DNA of 64,000 nucleotides from Paratinospora sagittata (GCA_035771175.1 JAYMFD010002725.1:1-64000); one strand, 5' to 3'. Positions 34,922-48,207 are shown, numbered from the stretch's first letter. The notes: generated by a model from the letters alone, not told the origin. Program-made: numbers and translations.

Positions 34922-37900
34922 AACACATTTTCTAAGTAAATTTAGTTCATTTAAACCAAAATTTGAGATTTGGGGGTCAAAAATTCACCGGGATATTGGA
35001 ATGGAGTTCCATCTATTCCGGGGGTTCCTAGAAGGATATTGGGACTCGCTCAAAAAGTTGGTGGAGAAAGCAATATGGTGGATTGGAAGCGATTGCCTCA
35101 AACACATTTTCTAAGTAAATTTAGTTCATTTAAACCAAAATTTGATATTTAGGGGTCAAAAATTCATCGAGATATTCGAACGGAGTTCCATCTATTCTGG
35201 GGGGTTGATAGAAGGATATTGGGACTCGCTTAAAGAGTAGGTGGAGAAAGCAATCCGGTGGATTGATCGCGATTGCCTCAAACACATTTTTTAAGTAAAT
35301 TTAGTTCATTTAAACCAAAATTTGATATTTAGGGGTCGAAAATTCATCGGGATGTTCGAACGGAGTTCCATCTATTCTGGGGGGTTGCTAGAAGGATATT
35401 GGGACTCGCTTAAAGAGTAGGTGGAGAATGCAATCCGGTGGATTGATCGCGATTGCCTCAAACACATTTTTTAAGTAAATTTAGTTCATTTAAACCAAAA
35501 TTTGATATTTAGGGGTCAAAAATTCATCGGGATATTCGAACGGAGTTCCATCTATTCTGGGGGGTTGCTAGAAGGATATTGGGACTCGCTTAAAGAGTAG
35601 GTGGAGAATGCAATCCGGTGGAGTGATCGCGATTGCCTCAAACACATTTTTTAAGTAAATTTAGTTCATTTAAACCAAAATTTGATATTTAGGGGTCAAA
35701 AATTCATCGGGATGTTCGAAAGGAGTTCCATCTATTCTGGGGGGTTGCTAGAAGGATATTGGGACTCGCTTAAAGAGTAGGTGGAGAAAGCAATCCGGTG
35801 GATTGATCGCGATTGCCTCAAACACATTTTCTAAGTAAATTTAGTTCATTTAAACCAAAATTTGATATTTAGGGGTCAAAAATTCATCGGGATGTTCGAA
35901 CGGAGTTCCTTCTATTCTGGGGGGTTGCTAGAAGGATATTGGAACTCGCTTAAAGAGTAGGTGGAGTAAGCAATCCGGTGGATTCATCGCGATTGCCTCA
36001 AACACATTTTCTAAGTAAATTTAGTTCATTTAAACCAAAATTTGAGATTTGGGGGTCAAAAATTCACCGGGATATTGGAACGGAGTTCCATCTATTCCGG
36101 GGCTTCCTAGAAGGATATTAGGGCTCGTTCAAAGAGTTGGTGGAGAAAGCAATATGGTGGATTGGTAGCGATTGCCTCAAACACATTTTCTAAGTAAATT
36201 TAGTTCATTTAAACCAAAATTTGATATTTAGGGGTCAAAAGTTCATCTGGATATTGGAAAAGAGTTCCATCTATTCTGGGGGGTTGTTCGAAGGATATTG
36301 GGACTCGCTTAAAGAGTAGGTGGAGAAAGCAATCCGGTGGATTGGTCGCGATTGCCTCAATTTCTTTTTCAAATATATTTAGTTCATTTAAACCAAAATT
36401 TTAGATTTGGGGGTCAAATGTTCACCGGGATATTAGAATGGAGTTCCATCTATTCCGGGGGTTCTTAGAAGGATATTGGGACTCGCTCAAAAAGTTGGTG
36501 GAGAAAGCAATCTGGTGGATTGGTAGCGATTGCCTCGAACACATTTTTAAGTAAATTTAGTTCATTTAAACCAAAATTTGATATTTAGGGGTCAAAAATT
36601 CATCGGGATATTCGAACGGAGTTCCATCTATTCTGGGGGGTTGATAGAAGGATATTGGGACTCACTTAAAGAGTAGGTGGAGAAAGCAATCCGGTGGATT
36701 GATCACGATTGCCTCAAACACATTTTAAAAGTAAATTTAGTTCATTTAAACCAAAATTTGATATTTAGCGGTCAAAAATTCATCGGGATGTTCGAACGGA
36801 GTTCCATCTATTCTGGGGGCTTGCTAGAAGGATATTGGGACTCGCTTAAAGAGTAGGTGGAGAAAGCAATCCGGTGGATTGATCGCGATTGCCTCAAACA
36901 CATTTTGTAAGTAAATTTAGTTCATTTAAACCAAAATTTGATATTTAGGGGTCAAAAATTCATCGGGATGTTCGAACGGAGTTCCTTCTATTCTGGGGGG
37001 TTGCTAGAAGGATATTGGAACTCGCTTAAAGAGTAGGTGGAGAAAGCAATCCGGTGGATTGATCGCGATTGCCTCAAACACATTTTCTAAGTAAATTTAG
37101 TTCATTTAAACCAAAATTTGAGATTTGGGGGTCAAAAATTCACCGGGATATTGGAACGGAGTTCCATCTATTCCGGGGCTTCCTAGAAGGATATTAGGAC
37201 TCGTTCAAAGAGTTGGTGGAGAAAGCAATATGGTGGATTGGTAGCGATTGCCGCAAACACATTTTCTAAGTAAATTTAGTTCATTTAAACCAAAATTTGC
37301 TATTTAGGGGTCAAAAGTTCATCTGGATATTGGAAAAGAGTTCCATCTATTCTGGGGGGTCGTTCGAAGGATATTGGGACTCACTTAAAGAGTAGGTGGA
37401 GAAAGCAATCCGGTGGATTGGTCGCGATTGCGTCAATTTCTTTTTCAAAGTATATTTAGTTCATTTAAACCAAAATTTTAGATTTGGGGGTCAAAAATTT
37501 TCCTGGATATTGGAATGGAGTTCCATCTATTCTGGGGCTTCCTAGAAGGATATTAGGACTCGCTCAAAGAGTTGGTGGAGAAAACAATCTGGTGGATTGG
37601 TAGCGATTGCCTCAAACACATTTTCTAAGTAAATTTAGTTCATTTAAACCAAAATTTGATATTTAGGGGTCAAAAATTCATCGGGATGTTCGAACGGAGT
37701 TCCATCTATTCTGGGGGGTTGCTAGAAGGATATTGGGACTCGCTTAAAGAGTAGGTGGAGAATGCAATCCGGTGGATTGATCGCGATTGCCTCAAACACA
37801 TTTTCTAAGTAAATTTAGTTCATTTAAACCAAAATTTGAGATTTGGGGGTCAAAAATTCACCGGGATATTCGAACGGAGTTCCATCTATTCTGGGGGGTT

Positions 37901-38693
37901 GCTAGAAGGATATTGGGACTCGCGTAAAGAGTAGGTGGAGAAAGCAATCCGGTGGATTGATCGCGATTGCCTCAAACACATTTTCTAAGTAAATTTAGTT
38001 CATTTAAACCAAAATTTGATATTTAGGGGTCAAAAATTCATCGGGATGTTCGAACCAAGTTCCATCTATTCTGGGGGGTTGCTAGAAGGATATTGGGACT
38101 CGCTTAAAGAGTAGGTGGAGAATGCAATCCGGTGGATTGGTAGCGATTGCCTCAAACACATTTTCTAAGTAAATTTAGTTCATTTAAACCAAAATTTGAT
38201 ATTTAGGGGTCAAAAATTCATCGGGATATTCGAACGGAGTTCCATCTATTCTGGGGGGTTGATAGAAGGATATTGGGACTCGCTTAAAGAGTAAGTGGAG
38301 AAAGCAATCCGGTGGATTGATCGCGATTGCCTCAAACACATTTTTTAAGTAAATTTAGTTCATTTAAACCAAAATTTGATATTTAGGGGTCAAAAATTCA
38401 TCGGGATGTTCGAACGGAGTTCCATCTATTCTGGGGGGTTGCTAGAAGAATATTGGGACTCGCGTAAAGAGTAGGTGGAGAAAGCAATCCGGTGGATTGA
38501 TCGCGATTGCCTCAAACACATTTTCTAAGTAAATTTAGTTCATTTAAACCAAAATTTGAGATTTGGGGGTCAAAAATTCACCGGGATATTGGAACGGAGT
38601 TCCATCTATTCCGGGGCTTCCTAGAAGGATATTAGGACTCGTTCAAAGAGTTGGTGGAGAAAGCAATATGGTGGATTGGTAGCGATTGCCTCA
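34922..38693. repeat. 3,772-bp higher-order unit, copy 2
   Basis: Nearly identical second copy of the 21-monomer unit. It is followed by C (GCTATTTAGG), D2 and a GGAATGG type B, which is probably the original order. At the junction between the copies (about 34.92 kb) the TTAGGACTCGTTC type B is joined straight to the GGAATGG type B, with C and D2 absent. It contains the rightmost full D1 (36.4 kb) and the last GATCACG cassette of the window. Confidence 0.9.
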
Positions 38694-40690
38694 AACACAT
38701 TTTCTAAGTAAATTTAGTTCATTTAAACCAAAATTTGCTATTTAGGGGTCAAAAGTTCATCTGGATATTGGAAAAGAGTTCCATCTATTCTGGGGGGTCG
38801 TTCGAAGGATATTGGGACTCGCTTAAAGAGTAGGTGGAGAAAGCAATCCGGTGGATTGGTCGCGATTGCGTCAATTTCTTTTTCAAAGTATATTTAGTTC
38901 ATTTAAACCAAAATTTTAGATTTGGGGGTCAAAAATTTTCCTGGATATTGGAATGGAGTTCCATCTATTCTGGGGCTTCCTAGAAGGATATTAGGACTCG
39001 CTCAAAGAGTTGGTGGAGAAAACAATCTGGTGGATTGGTAGCGATTGCCTCAAACACATTTTCTAAGTAAATTTAGTTCATTTAAACCAAAATTTGAGAT
39101 TTGGGGGTCAAAAATTCACCGGGATATTGGAATGGAGTTCCATCTATTCCGGGGGTTCCTAGAAGGATATTGGGACTCGCTCAAAAAGTTGGTGGAGAAA
39201 GCAATCTGGTGGATTGGTAGCGATTGCCTCGAACACATTTTCTAAGTAAATTTAGTTCATTTAAACCAAAATTTGATATTTAGGGGTCAAAAATTCATCG
39301 GGATATTCGAACGGAGTTCCATCTATTCTGGGGGGTTGATAGAAGGATATTGGCACTCGCTTAAAGAGTAAGTGGAGAAAGCAATCCGGTGGATTGATCG
39401 CGATTGCCTCAAACACATTTTTTAAGTAAATTTAGTTCATTTAAACCAAAATTTGATATTTAGGGGTCAAAAATTCATCGGGATGTTCGAACGGAGTTCC
39501 ATCTATTCTGGGGGGTTGCTAGAAGGATATTGGGACTCGCGTAAAGAGTAGGTGGAGAAAGCAATCCGGTGGATTGATCGCGATTGCCTCAAACACATTT
39601 TCTAAGTAAATTTAGTTCATTTAAACCAAAATTTGATATTTAGGGGTCAAAAATTCATCGGGATGTTCGAACGGAGTTCCATCTATTCTGGGGGGTTGAT
39701 AGAAGGATATTGGGACTCGCTTAAAGAGTAGGTGGAGAAAACAATCCGGTGGATTGATCGCGATTGCCTCAAACACATTTTTTAAGTAAATTTAGTTCAT
39801 TTAAACCAAAATTTGAGATTTGGGGGTCAAAAATTTACCGGGAGATTGGAACGGAGTTCCATCTATTCCGGGGCTTCCTTGAAGGATATTGGGACTCGCT
39901 CAAAGAGTTGGTGGAGAAAGCAATCTGGTGGATTGGTAGCGATTGCCTCAAACACATTTTCTAAGTAAATTTAGTTCATTTAAACCAAAATTTGATATTT
40001 AGGGGTCAAAAATTCATCGGGATATTCGAACGGAGTTCCATCTATTCTGGGGGGTTGATAGAAGGATATTGGGACTCGCTTAAAGAGTAGGTGGAGAAAG
40101 CAATCCGGTGGATTGATCGCGATTGCCTCAAACACATTTTCTAAGTAAATTTAGTTCATTTAAACCAAAATTTGATATTTAGGGGTCAAAAATTCATCGG
40201 GATGTTCGAACGGAGTTCCATCTATTCTGGGGGGTTGCTAGAAGGATATTGGGACTCGCTTAAAGAGTAGGTGGAGAAAGCAATCCGGTGGATTGATCGC
40301 GATTGCCTCAAACACATTTTCTAAGTAAATTTAGTTAATTTAAACCAAAATTTGATATTTAGGGGTCAAAAATTCATCGGGATGTTCGAACGGAGTTCCT
40401 TCTATTCTGGGGGGTTGCTAGAAGGATATTGGAACTCGCTTAAAGAGTAGGGGGAGTAAGCAATCCGGTGGATTGATCGCGATTGCCTCAAACACATTTT
40501 CTAAGTAAATTTAGTTAATTTAAACCAAAATTTGATATTTAGGGGTCAAAAATTCATCGGGATGTTCGAACGGAGTTCCTTCTATTCTGGGGGGTTGCTA
40601 GAAGGATATTGGAACTCGCTTAAAGAGTAGGGGGAGTAAGCAATCCGGTGGATTGATCGCGATTGCCTCAAACACATTTTTTAAGTAAAT
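38694..40690. repeat. Transition block between regions II and III
   Basis: Holds C, D2, the GGAATGG type B, then type A copies with CTCGCGTAAAG and GAGAAAACAATCC, a type B with CCGGGAGATTGG and CTTCCTTG, and two adjacent, apparently identical A copies with AGTTAATTT and GTAGGGGGAGTAAG (about 40.32 and 40.50 kb), which are a local 180-bp duplication. From here rightwards the GATCACG and TTTTAAAAG markers no longer occur. Confidence 0.8.
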
Positions 40691-42306
40691 TTGGTTCATT
40701 TAAACCAAAATTTGATATTTAGGGGTCAAAAATTCATCGGGATGTTCGAACGGAGTTCCATCTATTCTGGGGGGTTGCTAGAAGGATATTGGGACTCGCT
40801 TAAAGAGTAGGTGGAGAAAGCAATCCGGTGGATTGATCGCGATTGCCTCAAACACATTTTCTAAGTAAATTTAGTTCATTTAAACCAAAATTTGATATTT
40901 AGGGGTCAAAAATTCGTCGGGATGTTCGAACGGAGTTCCTTCTATTCGGGGGGGTTGCTAGAAGGATATTGGAACTCGCTTAAAGAGTAGGTGGAGTAAG
41001 CAATCCGGTGGATTGATCGCGATTGCCTCAAACACATTTTCTAAGTAAATTTAGTTCATTTAAACCAAAATTTGAGATTTGGGGGTCAAAAATTTACCGG
41101 GATATTGGAACGGAGTTCCATCTATTCCGGGGCTTCCTAGAAGGATATTAGGACTCGTTCAAAGAGTTGGTGGAGAAAGCAATATGGTGGATTGGTCGCG
41201 ATTGCCTCAATTTCTTTTTCAAAGTATATTTAGTTCATTCAAACCAAAATTTTAGATTTGGGGGTCAAAAATTCTCCTGGATATTGGAATGGAGTTCCAT
41301 CTATTATGGGGATTCCTAGAAGGATATTAGGACTCGCTCAAAGAGTTGGTGGAGAAAGCAATCTGGTGGATTGGTAGCGATTGCCTCAAACACATTTTGT
41401 AAGTAAATTTAGTTCATTTAAACCAAAATTTGATATTTAGGGGTCAAAAATTCATCGGGATGTTCGAACGGAGTTCCATCTATTCTGGGGGGTTGCTAGA
41501 AGGATATTGGGACTCGCTTAAAGAGTAGGTGGAGAAAGCAATCCGGTGGATTGATCGCGATTGCCTCAAACACATTTTCTAAGTAAATTTAGTTCATTTA
41601 AACCAAAATTTGAGATTTGGGGGTCAAAAATTCACCGGGATATTGGAACGGAGTTCCATCTATTCCGGGGATTCCTAGAAGGATATTGGGACTCGCTCAA
41701 AGAGTTGGTGGAGAAAGCAATCTGGTGGATTGGTAGCGATTGCCTCGAACACATTTTCTAAGTAAATTTAGTTCATTTAAACCAAAATTTGATATTTAGG
41801 GGTCAAAAATTCATCGGGATGTTCGAACCAAGTTCCCTCTATTCTGGGGGGTTGCTAGAAGGATATTGGAACTCGCTTAAAGGGTAGGTGGAGAAAGCAA
41901 TCCGGTGGATTGATCGCGATTGCCTCAAACACATTTTCTAAGTAAATTTAGTTCATTTAAACCAAATTTTGAGATTTGGGGGTCAAAAATTCACCGGGAT
42001 ATTGGAACGGAGTTCCATCTATTCCGGGGCTTCCTAGAAGGATATTGGGTCTCGCTCAAAGAGTTGGTGGAGAAAGCAATCTGGTGGATTGGTAGCGATT
42101 GCCTCGAACACATTTTCTAAGTAAATTTAGTTCATTTAAACCAAAATTTGATATTTAGGGGTCAAAAATTCATCGGGATGTTCGAACGGAGTTCCATCTA
42201 TTCTGGGGGGTTGATAGAAGGATATTGGGACTCGCTTAAAGAGTAAGTGGAGAAAGCAATCCGGTGGATTGATCGCGATTGCCTCAAACACATTTTTTAA
42301 GTAAAT
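40690..42306. repeat. 1,617-bp higher-order unit, copy 1 (9 monomers)
   Basis: Nine monomers: A with AAATTTGGTTC, A with ATTCGTCGGG and a seven-G run, B with TTACCGGG, D2 of the TTATGGGG form, A, B, A with AAAGGGTAGG, B with GGGTCTCGC, A with GAGTAAGTGG. The same order follows 1,617 bp to the right. This copy has CGGGGATTCC in its sixth monomer (about 41.67 kb), CGAACCAAG in the seventh and AACCAAATTTTGAG in the eighth. Confidence 0.86.
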
Positions 42307-43923
42307 TTGGTTCATTTAAACCAAAATTTGATATTTAGGGGTCAAAAATTCATCGGGATGTTCGAACGGAGTTCCATCTATTATGGGGGGTTGCTAGAAG
42401 GATATTGGGACTCGCTTAAAGAGTAGGTGGAGAAAGCAATCCGGTGGATTGATCGCGATTGCCTCAAACACATTTTCTAAGTAAATTTAGTTCATTTAAA
42501 CCAAAATTTGATATTTAGGGGTCAAAAAATTCGTCGGGATGTTCGAACGGAGTTCCTTCTATTCGGGGGGGTTGCTAGAAGGATATTGGAACTCGCTTAA
42601 AGAGTAGGTGGAGTAAGCAATCCGGTGGATTGATCGCGATTGCCTCAAACACATTTTCTAAGTAAATTTAGTTCATTTAAACCAAAATTTGAGATTTGGG
42701 GGTCAAAAATTTACCGGGATATTGGAACGGAGTTCCATCTATTCCGGGGCTTCCTAGAAGGATATTAGGACTCGTTCAAAGAGTTGGTGGAGAAAGCAAT
42801 ATGGTGGATTGGTCGCGATTGCCTCAATTTCTTTTTCAAAGTATATTTAGTTCATTCAAACCAAAATTTTAGATTTGGGGGTCAAAAATTCTCCTGGATA
42901 TTGGAATGGAGTTCCATCTATTATGGGGATTCCTAGAAGGATATTAGGACTCGCTCAAAGAGTTGGTGGAGAAAGCAATCTGGTGGATTGGTAGCGATTG
43001 CCTCAAACACATTTTCTAAGTAAATTTAGTTCATTTAAACCAAAATTTGATATTTAGGGGTCAAAAATTCATCGGGATGTTCGAACGGAGTTCCATCTAT
43101 TCTGGGGGGTTGCTAGAAGGATATTGGGACTCGCTTAAAGAGTAGGTGGAGAAAGCAATCCGGTGGATTGATCGCGATTGCCTCAAACACATTTTCTAAG
43201 TAAATTTAGTTCATTTAAACCAAAATTTGAGATTTGGGGGTCAAAAATTCACCGGGATATTGGAACGGAGTTCCATCTATTCCGGGGCTTCCTAGAAGGA
43301 TATTGGGACTCGCTCAAAGAGTTGGTGGAGAAAGCAATCTGGTGGATTGGTAGCGATTGCCTCGAACACATTTTCTAAGTAAATTTAGTTCATTTAAACC
43401 AAAATTTGATATTTAGGGGTCGAAAATTCATCGGGATGTTCGAACGGAGTTCCCTCTATTCTGGGGGGTTGCTAGAAGGATATTGGAACTCGCTTAAAGG
43501 GTAGGTGGAGAAAGCAATCCGGTGGATTGATCGCGATTGCCTCAAACACATTTTCTAAGTAAATTTAGTTCATTTAAACCAAAATTTGAGATTTGGGTGT
43601 CAAAAATTCACCGGGATATTGGAACGGAGTTCCATCTATTCCGGGGCTTCCTAGAAGGATATTGGTCTCGCTCAAAGAGTTGGTGGAGAAAGCAATCTGG
43701 TGGATTGGTAGCGATTGCCTCGAACACATTTTCTAAGTAAATTTAGTTCATTTAAACCAAAATTTGATATTTAGGGGTCAAAAATTCATCGGGATGTTCG
43801 AACGGAGTTCCATCTATTCTGGGGGGTTGATAGAAGGATATTGGGACTCGCTTAAAGAGTAAGTGGAGAAAGCAATCCGGTGGATTGATCGCGATTGCCT
43901 CAAACACATTTTCTAAGTAAATT
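42307..43923. repeat. 1,617-bp higher-order unit, copy 2
   Basis: Second copy of the nine-monomer unit. Private changes are TTATGGGGGG (42.38 kb), an extra A before TTCGTCGGG (42.53 kb), GTCGAAAATTC (43.42 kb), TTTGGGTGTC (43.60 kb) and GATATTGGTCTCG with one G lost (43.66 kb). The one-base changes roughly balance, which keeps the offset at 1,617 bp. Confidence 0.85.
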
Positions 43924-45890
43924 TAGTTCATTTAAACCAAAATTTGATATTTAGGGGTCAAAAATTCATCGGGATGTTCGAACGGAGTTCCATCTATTCT
44001 GGGGGGTTGCTAGAAGGATATTGGGACTCGCGTAAAGAGTAGGTGGAGAAAGCAATCCGGTGGATTGATCGCGATTGCCTCAAACACATTTTCTAAGGAA
44101 ATTTAGTTCATTTAAACCAAAATTTGATATTTAGGGGTCAAAAATTCATCGGGATGTTCGAACGGAGTTCCATCTATTCTGGGGGGTTGATAGAAGGATA
44201 TTGGGACTCGCTTAAAGAGTAGGTGGAGAAAACAATCCGGTGGATTGATCGCGATTGCCTCAAACACATTTTTTAAGTAAATTTAGTTCATTTAAACCAA
44301 AATTTGAAATTTGGGGGTCAAAAATTTACCGGGATATTGGAACGGAGTTCCATCTATTCCGGGGCTTCCTTGAAGGATATTGGGACTCGCTCAAAGAGTT
44401 GGTGGAGAAAGCAATCTGGTGGATTGGTAGCGATTGCCTCAAACACATTTTCTAAGTAAATTTAGTTCATTTAAACCAAAATTTGATATTCAGGGGTCAA
44501 AAATTCATCGGGATATTCGAACGGAGTTCCATCTATTCTGGGGGGTTGATAGAAGGATATTGGGACTCGCTTAAAGAGTAGGTGGAGAAAGCAATCCGGT
44601 GGATTGATCGCGATTGCCTCAAACACATTTTTTAAGTAAATTTAGTTCATTTAAACCAAAATTTGAGATTTGGGGGTCAAATGTTCACCGGGATATTAGA
44701 ATGGAGTTCCATCTATTCCGGGGGTTCTTAGAAGGATATTGGGACTCGCTCAAAAAGTTGGTGGAGAAAGCAATCTGGTGGATTGGTAGCGATTGCCTCG
44801 AACACATTTTCTAAGTAAATTTAGTTCATTTAAACCAAAATTTGATATTTAGGGGTCAAAAATTCATCGGGATATTCGAACGGAGTTCCATCTATTCTGG
44901 GGGGTTGATAGAAGGATATTGGGACTCGCTTAAAGAGTAGGTGGAGAAAGCAATCCGGTGGATTGATCGCGATTGCCTCAAACACATTTTTTAAGTAAAT
45001 TTGGTTCATTTAAACCAAAATTTGATATTTAGGGGTAAAAAATTCATCGGGATGTTCGAACGGAGTTCCATCTATTCTGGGGGGTTGATAGAAGGATATT
45101 GGGACTCGCTTAAAGAGTAAGTGGAGAAAGCAATCCGGTGGATTGATCGCGATTGCCTCAAACACATTTTTTAAGTAAATTTAGTTCATTTAAACCAAAA
45201 TTTGATATTTAGGGGTCAAAAATTCATCGGGATGTTCGAACGGAGTTCCATCTATTCTGGGGGGTTGCTAGAAGGATATTGGGATTCGCGTAAAGAGTAG
45301 GTGGAGAAAGCAATCCGGTGGATTGATCGCGATTGCCTCAAACACATTTTCTAAGTAAATTTAGTTCATTTAAACCAAAATTTGAGATTTGGGGGTCAAA
45401 AATTCACCGGGATATTGGAACGGAGTTCCATCTATTCCGGGGCTTCCTAGAAGGATATTAGGACTCGTTCAAAGAGTTGGTGGAGAAAGCAATATGGTGG
45501 ATTGGTAGCGATTGCCTCAAACACATTTTCTAAGTAAATTTAGTTCATTTAAACCAAAATTTGCTATTTAGGGGTCAAAAGTTCATCTGGATATTGGAAA
45601 AGAGTTCCATCTATTCTGGGGGGTCGTTCGAAGGATATTGGGACTCGCTTAAAGAGTAGGTGGAGAAAGCAATCCGGTGGATTGGTCGCGATTGCGTCAA
45701 TTTCTTTTTCAAAGTATATTTAGTTCATTTAAACCAAAATTTTAGATTTGGGGGTCAAAAATTTTCCTGGATATTGGAATGGAGTTCCATCTATTCTGGG
45801 GCTTCCTAGAAGGATATTAGGACTCGCTCAAAGAGTTGGTGGAGAAAACAATCTGGTGGATTGGTAGCGATTGCCTCAAACACATTTTCT
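43924..45890. repeat. Region III block related to 54.7-56.6 kb
   Basis: A (CTCGCGTAAAG, CTAAGGAAA), A (GAGAAAACAATCC), B (GAAATTTGG), A (GATATTCAGG), recombinant D1-bodied monomer, A, A (GGGTAAAAAATTC), A (GGGATTCGCG), B, C, D2. The same order is seen at an offset of about 10,746 bp, and again inside the 4,850-bp second copy. It is therefore an older relative of the recent duplication. Confidence 0.82.
44632..44812. repeat. Recombinant monomer: type B head with D1 body
   Basis: GAGATTTGGGGG of type B leads into CAAATGTTCACCGGG, ATATTAGAATGG, GGGGGTTCTTAG and CGCTCAAAAAGTTGG of D1, without the pyrimidine-rich head. It replaces D1 in the right third of the window, at about 44.6, 46.2, 50.9, 52.7, 55.4, 57.5, 60.2 and 62.9 kb. 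One exchange in the AT-rich box, later spread by block duplication, would explain all copies. Confidence 0.82.
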
Positions 45891-45939
45891 AAGTAAATTT
45901 AGTTCATTTAAACCAAAATTTGATATTTAGGGGTCAAAA

Positions 45940-46235
45940 ATTCATCGGGATATTGGAACGGAGTTCCATCTATTCCGGGGGTTCCTAGAAGGATATTGAG
46001 ACTCACTCAAAGACTTGGTGGAGAAAGCAATACGGTGGATTGGTCGCGATTACCTCAAACACTTTTTCTAAGTATATTTAGTTCATTTAAACCAAATATT
46101 TAGATTTATGGGTAAAAAATTCACCGGGATATTGGAACGGAGTTCCATCTATTCCGGGGTTCCTAGAAGGATATTGGGACTCGCTCAAAGAGTTGGTGGA
46201 GAAAGCAATCTGGTGGATTGATCGCGATTGCCTCA
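45940..46235. repeat. Divergent single-copy monomer pair
   Basis: Two monomers unlike any others in the window. The first combines CATCGGG of type A with ATATTGGAACGG of type B and adds TTGAGACTCACTC, AAAGACTTGG, ATACGGTGG, GATTACCTC and CACTTTTTCTAAGTATATTT. The second has AACCAAATATTTAG, ATTTATGGGTAAAAAATTC and a one-base-short CCGGGGTTCCTAG. They mix A, B and D features and have no duplicate in this window. They sit between the 44-45.9 kb block and a block that matches 52.7-54.3 kb. Confidence 0.8.
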
Positions 46236-48042
46236 AACACATTTTCTAAGTAAATTTAGTTCATTTAAACCAAAATTTGAGATTTGGGGGTCAAATGTTC
46301 ACCGGGATATTAGAATGGAGTTCCATCTATTCCGGGGGTTCTTAGAAGGATATTGGGACTCGCTCAAAAAGTTGGTGGAGAAAGCAATCTGGTGGATTGG
46401 TAGCGATTGCCTCGAACACATTTTCTAAGTAAATTTAGTTCATTTAAACCAAAATTTGATATTTAGGGGTCAAAAATTCATCGGGATATTCGAACGGAGT
46501 TCCATCTATTCTGGGGGGTTGATAGAAGGATATTGGGACTCGCTTAAAGAGTAGGTGGAGAAAGCAATCCGGTGGATTGATCGCGATTGCCTCAAACACA
46601 TTTTTTAAGTAAATTTGGTTCATTTAAACCAAAATTTGATATTTAGGGGTCAAAAATTCATCGGGATGTTCGAACGGAGTTCCATCTATTCTGGGGGGTT
46701 GCTAGAAGGATATTGGGACTCGCTTAAAGAGTAGGTGGAGAAAGCAATCCGGTGGATTGATCGCGATTGCCTCAAACACATTTTCTAAGTAAATTTAGTT
46801 CATTTAAACCAAAATTTGATATTTAGGGGTCAAAAATTCGTCGGGATGTTCGAACGGAGTTCCTTCTATTCGGGGGGGTTGCTAGAAGGATATTGGAACT
46901 CGCTTAAAGAGTAGGTGGAGTAAGCAATCCGGTGGATTGATCGCGATTGCCTCAAACACATTTTCTAAGTAAATTTAGTTCATTTAAACCAAAATTTGAG
47001 ATTTGGGGGTCAAAAATTTACCGGGATATTGGAACGGAGTTCCATCTATTCCGGGGCTTCCTAGAAGGATATTAGGACTCGTTCAAAGAGTTGGTTGAGA
47101 AAGCAATATGGTGGATTGGTCGCGATTGCCTCAATTTCTTTTTCAAAGTATATTTAGTTCATTCAAACCAAAATTTTAGATTTGGGGGTCAAAAATTCTC
47201 CTGGATATTGGAATGGAGTTCCATCTATTATGGGGATTCCTAGAAGGATATTAGGACTCGCTCAAAGAGTTGGTGGAGAAAGCAATCTGGTGGATTGGTA
47301 GCGATTGCCTCAAACACATTTTCTAAGTAAATTTAGTTCATTTAAACCAAAATTTGATATTTAGGGGTCAAAAATTCATCGGGATGTTCGAACGGAGTTC
47401 CATCTATTCTGGGGGGTTGCTAGAAGGATATTGGGACTCGCTTAAAGAGTAGGTGGAGAAAGCAATCCGGTGGATTGATCGCGATTGCCTCAAACACATT
47501 TTCTAAGTAAATTTAGTTCATTTAAACCAAAATTTGAGATTTGGGGGTCAAAAATTCACCGGGATATTGGAACGGAGTTCCATCTATTCCGGGGCTTCCT
47601 AGAAGGATATTGGGACTCGCTCAAAGAGTTGGTGGAGAAAGCAATCTGGTGGATTGGTAGCGATTGCCTCGAACACATTTTCTAAGTAAATTTAGTTCAT
47701 TTAAACCAAAATTTGATATTTAGGGGTCAAAAATTCATCGGGATGTTCGAACGGAGTTCCCTCTATTCTGGGGGGTTGCTAGAAGGATATTGGAACTCGC
47801 TTAAAGGGTAGGTGGAGAAAGCAATCCGGTGGATTGATCGCGATTGCCTCAAACACATTTTCTAAGTAAATTTAGTTCATTTAAACCAAAATTTGAGATT
47901 TGGGGGTCAAAAATTCACCGGGATATTGGAACGGAGTTCCATCTATTCTGGGGGGTTGCTAGAAGGATATTGGGACTCGCGTAAAGAGTAGGTGGAGAAA
48001 GCAATCCGGTGGATTGATCGCGATTGCCTCAAACACATTTTT
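46236..48042. repeat. Region III block related to 52.7-54.3 kb
   Basis: Recombinant D1-bodied monomer, A (TTGATAG), A (AAATTTGGTTC), A (ATTCGTCGGG with seven G), B with GTTGGTTGAG, D2 of the TTATGGGG form, A, B, A (AAAGGGTAGG), matching 52.67-54.30 kb at an offset of 6,438 bp. It ends in a hybrid whose first part is type B up to GGAACGGAG and whose second part is type A with CTCGCGTAAAG (about 47.86-48.04 kb). Confidence 0.8.
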
Positions 48043-48207
48043 TAAGTAAATTTAGTTCATTTAAACCAAATTCAAAAATTCATCGGGATGTTCGAACGGA
48101 GTTTCATCTATTCTGGGGGGTTGCTAGAAGGATATTGGGACTCGCGTAAAGAGTAGGTGGAGAAAGCAATCCGGTGGATTGATCGCGATTGCCTCAAACA
48201 CATTTTC
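48043..48207. repeat. 165-bp deletion monomer, copy 1
   Basis: A type A monomer lacking 15 bp: after AACCAAA the sequence goes directly to TTCAAAAATTC, so the usual TTGATATTTAGGGG segment is lost. It also carries the private GAGTTTCATC. The deletion removes the third A-tract junction spacing and the GATATTT box. A second copy lies 1,422 bp to the right. Confidence 0.93.
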
